NCBI GenBank assembly: GCA_037783415.1 | Contig: JAZGTN010000007.1 | Span: forward strand, 2,749,501 to 2,813,500 | Direction: 5' to 3' | Source: Leptasterias polaris | Taxonomy: Eukaryota; Echinodermata; Asteroidea; Forcipulatida; Asteriidae | Length of the DNA: 64,000 nt | Part shown: positions 57,909-64,000 of the stretch, one piece after another | Layout: every line of letters starts with the position of its first letter | Numbering within the stretch: the stretch's first letter is position 1 | Made by a program: the position numbers and the translations under genes | The notes under the pieces: model-generated | Told to the model about the DNA's origin: nothing | What the model saw: only the letters and a program-made list of their open reading frames with translations | Databases searched by the model: none

Positions 57909-59036
57909 TAGCGCCCTCAAGTAAAACATTAGCATTTCATACAAAGTTCTTTATTAATATGGCGCCCTCTTTTCAAATCCAGAACGTGTTTTATTATTGC
58001 AGCAAAGATTTTTTGGACTTGCAGTGAATAACTAAAAAATAAGAAATCATATACTGTTATAAAAGTAAGTTACTTCTTTGAAAAAAAATCATCAACACGG
58101 ATAAGTATCTAAGTGCCTTGCCTTTTCTGGACATCACTCGGTCGATCCAGCTTGTCCTCAAGTGAGAGGGGGCGAATGTCGAGATCGTCATTGATTAACT
58201 CATCAAGTCCTACGTTCATTACATCCTATAAGCGTCTAGCTATAAATAAAGTATATGCTTGGATTAAAATAGAAAAATCCATTAAAATTGGTGTAGGTTA
58301 AGGGAATAATGTATCCATTATTGTTGGTCCGAAGGCAACTTGCTCTGAGCCTGCTGTCCTCTTGTCGATATGGGCGACAGCGGAGCTTTCCACGGCATGG
58401 TTGATTATCGCATCACGCCTCCTCAACGCCCACACTCTACACTGAAACCTCCTCTCAATTGCAGGCTGGATCACCTTATATTCGACAAGATAATGACAAA
58501 TGGATTGGCCGTGTCTTTAACTTATTGAAATAGAACCTTGTCATCAAACACTTTACGTTGGGGGGGGGGGGGGGGGGGGTGCTATAGACACTGTCTATGG
58601 TCCCGTGTTTGACAAAGAACCACAAGCACAGAACAAGTCAGATAGTCTCCACGCGTGGTTTTATTAAGCGCCATATGAATACAACTATAATTTTCATAAT
58701 GCATTGCTCTGTGTGGCCAAAACGTCGGCTTGTATTAAAGTGAAGTATTTGAAGCCCGTAGAGGAGACTACTACGCTGTCTAATGAGTGTTCTTAGAACG
58801 TATTAGTGGTTGTTCGGGGCAACGGTTTGGTGCGGTTATAATCTGTGGCTAATGAAAAAGTCTGCGATTTTTTAAAATGTCGAGCGCCACACCATTATTG
58901 TGAGCATAAGAATCACTTCTTACACAACGTGCACAGTTATCTTCTTTGTGCATTCCTTATTTCAATGGCACACAGTTTTCCCAGCAATTTGGGTTTTTAT
59001 TAGATTGGTTGCAAGCATTTTATGAAATTGGGCTCA
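57909..59036. other. No gene seen
   Basis: A G-run at 58561-58579 is the only notable feature. Confidence 0.5.
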
Positions 59037-59126
59037 ATTGCAGGTATAGCGACAGTCTACGGCCTCATTGCAGGTATAGCGACAGTCTACGGCCTCATTG
59101 CAGGTATAGCGACAGTCTACGGCATA
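59037..59126. repeat. 30-bp minisatellite, 3 units
   Basis: ATTGCAGGTATAGCGACAGT followed by CTACGGCCTC, three times, the last unit with a changed end. Confidence 0.97.
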
Positions 59127-59715
59127 ACACATTCGGCTACTGGCATTATACTGCTCGATTCAGTGCAGATAGTCTTTAGTGTGAATATGTTTATTTATAT
59201 TTTTACTTATTAATACGCAAGTATTGATCAACAATTACTTTTCTCCCCAAATAAAGGTCACCCTAATTAGAACTGTACCCGGCATTCATCAACTCGTCTA
59301 GGTGGGATCCTTCAGTGTAGACTAATTAATACACCCCACTGCATGGGTTGTATCTATTCATTATGTAAAGACAACTGAGTTATATTAATCATAATTATAC
59401 TCTCTCTGATGCATTGTTTCTAGGTTTTGCTGTGACGGGAACGAATCACTGTTCCCTGTCGCGGCAGTATTCAGCAGCTGTTAGTCTATAGTCCTGAGCC
59501 AACGGACCGTTGCCGCAAGGCTGACTGGGCTATCGGCCAAGTACTTTGTTATAATTATGACGTCACAACGTTGCAAATTGGTGAAGCTTCGCCCAGATGA
59601 AACATGATTCATTAAACGCCGGACAGTAAATTACATGTTTGATTTGAAAGTCCTGGCTACTAGAATTTGCGCTAACAGCCGTCACTTTGACGTCTGGTTT
59701 ATGAGGACTGGGATG
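59127..59715. other. No gene seen
   Basis: Nothing recognised. Confidence 0.55.
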
Positions 59716-59930
59716 TCTGCAAGTCTATATAGTGAGATGCTTTGACGAATTAGGAATTCTGCAAGTCTATCGTAGTGAGATGCTTTGACGAATTAGGAAT
59801 TCTGCAAGTCTATCATAGTGAGATGCTTTGACGAATTAGGAATTCTGCAAGTCTATCATAGTGAGATGCTTTGACGAATTAGGAATTCTGCAAGTCTATC
59901 ATAGTGAGATGCTTTGACGAATTAGGAATT
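59716..59930. repeat. 43-bp minisatellite, 5 units
   Basis: Unit TCTGCAAGTCTATCATAGTG plus AGATGCTTTGACGAATTAGG plus AAT, five copies over exactly 215 bp. The first units differ by a few bases (TATATAG, TATCGTAG); the last three are identical. Confidence 0.98.
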
Positions 59931-59985
59931 CGTAAACGGGCACCACAGGCGAGTCTAACGTCATGGACGGTGTTTGTTGCTATTA

Positions 59986-60130
59986 GGCTGTGTCCGAAGT
60001 GGAGGCTATAACTATGGCTACGGCTACAGGTACGTCTGGATCGCCGTGTCATCGTGCGTTGAAGTATAAAACGTCCATAGCAACACCCTTAGCAACATTC
60101 GAAGCCGTAGCCGCCAGTTCGGATACGGCC
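59986..60130. mobile_element. MITE with GGC(T/C)GT(G/A)TCCGAA inverted ends
   Basis: The left end GGCTGTGTCCGAAGTGGAGG and the reverse complement of the right end (GGCCGTATCCGAACTGGCGG) match at most positions. GGCTACGGCTAC lies inside. Non-coding. Confidence 0.75.
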
Positions 60131-60910
60131 GTGAAGCCTCAATCCTCTAATACCTCAATCATTGTCACACGGTGGTAACCTGCTCAGTTTCCCCCCAGAG
60201 CTGTGTATTGAGAGAGTTGTGGCATAGAGGGACAAGTTTTTCTTCGGTCACGTGGTTGCTGGACGCCATTTTTGGTCCACTTCAGCACAACCCAATGAAC
60301 AGACTAGTAATAGTATGGCACCCTGTATTCGCCAATGCGTTGTTTGGGACACAAAATGGCTTCTAATCGCAAGTTGTTGCAACTCCCTCTGTATTACAAC
60401 ACTACCGAGACATACAGTCTTTACGGGGGACAGTCTGTCGCTGTCCGTTCAAAATTAGCCTCGACAAATAAAAGCGGGAAACCTTATTTATAAAAGTAGT
60501 TTTAAAACAACAATATTACACCCATTCAGATTGCTTAAAAGGAAAACACTTTCTTGCCCTATAGGGACATTGAACATATATTTATTTAGGAAATATTTAC
60601 GTAAAGATTCACGGTTTTTGCCCCAAATCGCAAATATCTACGTGAATACTTGCGATTTGGGGCAATTGACGTGAATATTAACGTCAATACGTTCGAGGTC
60701 CCTCCAGGGCCCCCATAAAAACATGTCAAGTGTTGTCAAAGCAATGCCAGCTTTAGGCATACTGGTGGTGACTGTATAAAGTACACAATTCACGGCAGAC
60801 AACGACCCAGATTTACATCACGATCGATAATGATAGTTGTTTATTTACCTCTCAAAAGATCTGTACATTGATTTCTTTAAATATAATATTCATAAAAAAA
60901 TTGTGAATAA
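60131..60910. other. No gene; one short hairpin
   Basis: GCCCCAAATCGCAA (60620-60633) pairs with TTGCGATTTGGGGC (60650-60663) around a 16-base loop containing TCTACGTGAA. ACGT(G/C)AAT(A/T) motifs cluster on both sides. Confidence 0.7.
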
Positions 60911-61162
60911 ACAAGTTATGTTATAGATAGTATATCGTCAGATAACAGATACACAAGTTATGTTATAGATAGTATATCGTCAGATAACAGATACACAAGT
61001 TATGTTATAGATAGTATATCGTCAGATAACAGATAAACAAGTTATGTTACAGATAGTATATCGTCAGATAACAGATACACAAGTTATGTTATAGATAGTA
61101 TCGTCAGATAACAGATAAACAAGTTATGTTATAGATAGTATATCGTCAGATAACAGATACAC
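60911..61162. repeat. 42-bp minisatellite, 6 units
   Basis: Unit ACAAGTTATGTTATAGATAG plus TATATCGTCAGATAACAGAT plus AC. One unit lacks two bases (TAGTATCGTC). Nearly identical otherwise. Confidence 0.98.
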
Positions 61163-62689
61163 ATGATTATGTTTTACAATGACAACTTCAAAACACTGTC
61201 ATGCCCTCTCCGATACGAATATTTGACCAAAATCCGGAGAAAATTTGTTATGGTTTCGTCCTTGTGCTGTGGACACTACACTATCATTACAGTAGCACCA
61301 AGCCTCAAATACAATACAACGAGTGCTGTAAGTATATAAGTGACGTCATACATACCATAACGATTTTGTTTCGCAACCAATGGAATAATGTACATGGTCA
61401 TTTATGTTGGATAAATGAGCGCTTCATACAAGTTAGTTCAAATATTATATACAACTAAGAGTCCACTGTGACAGTGGATATAAAATAAGTCATACCTTTA
61501 CCTCAGCGAAAATGCACTGATAATTATTATATTGTTTAATCTATAGCACCACTACTTACCCCTTTTTACAGTATGTTTTTTAATATGACATACTTGAATT
61601 TCTTTTTAATAATTATTATGAATCAACATTTTATTAACATACACCCTTTAATTGGCGTAACCTTTTTATATAAATAAGTTTATAGCGTCTACACGGTTTT
61701 ATGTGTTTTCATAATTCTCTGAACGCATGATTATAATTAATATTATAATGAATATATTTTATATTATATGGAGTCTATTAATGATTACGTAATAACTCGC
61801 TATACATTTAATACATCGGTCGTCCTTCTTCATATCGACTATTTGTTTCTCCTAATGACATTGTGGTTTGGTTAAGTTGGTCGTCACATCAGCTCTGCGG
61901 GGACAGTATCAAACAATGAGGCCATTGTTTGTAAGTGCGTCACAACAAAACAGTATCACCATCACATACAGGTGTGACGGCAATTTGGAAGAAAATATAA
62001 TAATAAATAATAATAATAGGCCCCCTAATAACAATAATGGAAATTTATAAAGTGCACAAATCTATGAAAGTGCTCATGGCGTTAATACAAACATTAACAT
62101 ATACATGTACAATAATCAAAATGGAAAATTCAAGCTTAGAAAATCCAGAATACAATACATGTATAGTAAAGAAGAAAGAAATTTTATATCATATAAAATT
62201 GTATATACAATCATTTCCCATATGCAATGATAATTATGCGGGTTCTATTTACTAAACTCTTTTCGACCGAGTCATAAAAGGTGGGCCGTTCTTTCTTCAT
62301 TCAGGAATTAAATTTTGCTTGTTTCATATTTTAACAGTTTTCTGTTTGAAATTGGCATGCGTAACTGTACATCACTACTGTGGCGAGTTCATACCAACAA
62401 GAGCGTTATTCAAGTCTCCAAATACAGCAAGGAAACTTTTCGATTTTAATTCATCCAGATCGACATAATATTATACGAATGTCCAATGCTGATAGCATTT
62501 CTCTCTGAGCACAGTGTGTACACATGGTGCACTTTTGTGATGTAGCCAACATGGAAAAGACATTATTGTGGATTTTCACAATTGTAACTTAATGCCGGTA
62601 TGGCGTTAATGTATCGCAGATTATGATAGATATCATGTGGACGGTCATGCCCCGACATGACATTTTGAAATCATGCCATCCACACGGTT
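61163..62689. other. No gene seen
   Basis: AT-rich, with AATAAT runs near 61995-62020. Open frames lack support. Confidence 0.5.
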
Positions 62690-62870
62690 ACGTGTGAATA
62701 TACTTAACAATCCCTCGGAACCATGTAGACTGGAAATTTCAAAAGGTGGTACAATTTTTGAGATATTGCCGAAAATCTGTAACGGTTATGTCAACGCAGA
62801 AAGACTAATCAGTAATTGGAATACACAATCTGGGAAATATTTCATGCAGAAACGTTTCCCAGATTGAATT
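62690..62870 (-). mobile_element. Diverged MITE copy (family of 25003-25201)
   Basis: GAGATATTGCCGAAAATC, GGTTATGTCAACGCAGAAAG and ACACAATCTGGGAAA match the reverse complement of the 25003-25201 element. One end is missing. Confidence 0.65.
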
Positions 62871-62879
62871 GTTGTTGAA

Positions 62880-62936
62880 CCCCCCTCTCTCTCTCTCCCC
62901 TCTCAACCCCCCCCCCCCCCCCTCTCTCTCTCTCCC
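62880..62936. repeat. CT/C-rich microsatellite
   Basis: CTCTCT runs alternating with C-runs. Confidence 0.9.
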
Positions 62937-64000
62937 TAAAAGTTAAACCACATTTCTTTGTATTGAATCGCATTGTTTCTCAAATGTTATTCATTACCAA
63001 CAGCCGCAGTGCTTCGAAGAAAGTTTGTATGGTCATTAGCTTTTAGTGGAGTTACCATCCCTTTAAATCCTATTAGTATTTCAACGATATCACAACTATC
63101 TGCCTTAGCAGTTTCGAACAACCAGTAGCACCAAAAAGTGTCAACAGCCAAGAAGTCAAAGTTACAGACAACAAAAGGCACGGACGAACCAACACCAAAG
63201 TGTTACCTTAAGAGACCGAATCAAAGAAGACAGTAAAAACAAAAACATATACGCAGAGAGACAAGATAGGTTGTGAAGTTTAACTTTAGGCTCATTGCAT
63301 ATCGACCTGAACTTCAAGCACATTATGAACTTCTAGAAGTGCGGGGGAGACAATATTGACTTTAAACTTGAGATAAAATAATAAGGAAATCTGTAAGTCA
63401 AATAGCTTTCCTGAATTGCTTTTTTATATTTTTAGATATATTGACTGTCTAATTGCCTAATGCAATATAAATCAAACTCTCGTCTGCAATATCCAGAATT
63501 GCACCTCTGAGACTGCCGGAATATAATTATTAAGTGCAGCCCAACAGGCACTGTAAAAATACTGCACCCACATTCGAAAGGAACACCAGCAAACAAAGTT
63601 TCCGTTTTGTGCGACCATCGTTTGTTGAAGTGGAGCCAGCTCTGATATGTAACCATGATAACCAATTCTAACCGAACTTCAAAAAGCTAAACTTGAATGT
63701 GAACGACCGCTGGTATGAAGTCACTTGCATGATTATTATTCTTGACCTCACAGTAAATAGACGTCGACGAATTCATATTTTGATTAGTTTGATGATTAAA
63801 TAATAACAGCTTTAATGTCAAATGAATTGAAGTTCTATATCGTTGAAAAGGTATGATTTGTTTTTTGGATACAATTCCATATATTATCTACAACCTCCTT
63901 TCCATTGACCGTCCAAGACTATTCGTTTATGAAACAAAAAATATAATCTCTACCTGGACCTACGTGTTTTGGGGTGTGTTTTTTTAAGGTTATGAAAGCA
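62937..64000. other. No gene seen
   Basis: AT-rich to the window edge; no repeat family or exon recognised. Confidence 0.5.

Overview
Organism and character. This is eukaryotic nuclear DNA. It is AT-rich and dominated by non-coding sequence, with spliced exons that have canonical GT/AG borders, a LINE retrotransposon, tRNA-derived SINE-like repeats and very many short inverted-repeat DNA transposons (MITEs). The two recognisable host genes are a carbonic-anhydrase-related protein VIII gene (CA8-like) and an interleukin-17-like cytokine gene. With TTAGGG-type telomere-like tracts and the repeat style, they suggest a marine invertebrate deuterostome, most likely an echinoderm. The phylum is an inference; the two gene identities rest on the sequence. 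Layout, left to right. 1-2641 is one copy of a duplicated block whose partner lies at 23535-26563. 4243-8623 is a minus-strand LINE with an L1-type ORF1, an endonuclease/reverse-transcriptase ORF2 broken by one frameshift, and a poly(A) tail. 8624-9295 carries a 211-bp direct repeat around a MITE. 9544-13643 holds three plus-strand exons of an IL-17-like gene with a poly(A) signal; its introns are full of MITEs. 14000-34850 is gene-poor, with hairpin MITEs, SINEs, a degenerate minisatellite and three TTAA-flanked MITEs. 34857-45787 contains three minus-strand exons of the CA8-like gene. Its first intron holds a nested stack of DNA transposons at 40608-43672, with target-site duplications preserved at three levels. 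47640-50090 has two large inverted-repeat structures, one carrying a 21-bp minisatellite. 50114-55935 is a near-identical tandem array with a 1.78-kb period and telomere-like GCTAGGGTTT motifs. 56343-64000 has possible exons of an unidentified minus-strand gene and several minisatellites. How the parts relate. The CA8-like gene reads right to left and only its first three coding exons were found. The remaining exons are probably beyond the left edge, in which case the IL-17-like gene would be nested on the opposite strand in a CA8 intron. The striking non-genic theme is a set of MITE families, several with a TA target and ends beginning TAGA(C/T), that repeatedly carry CRE-like (TGACGTCA), CCAAT-like and YY1-like (AAGATGGCGGC) motifs. 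No bacterial, CRISPR or viral system was seen.
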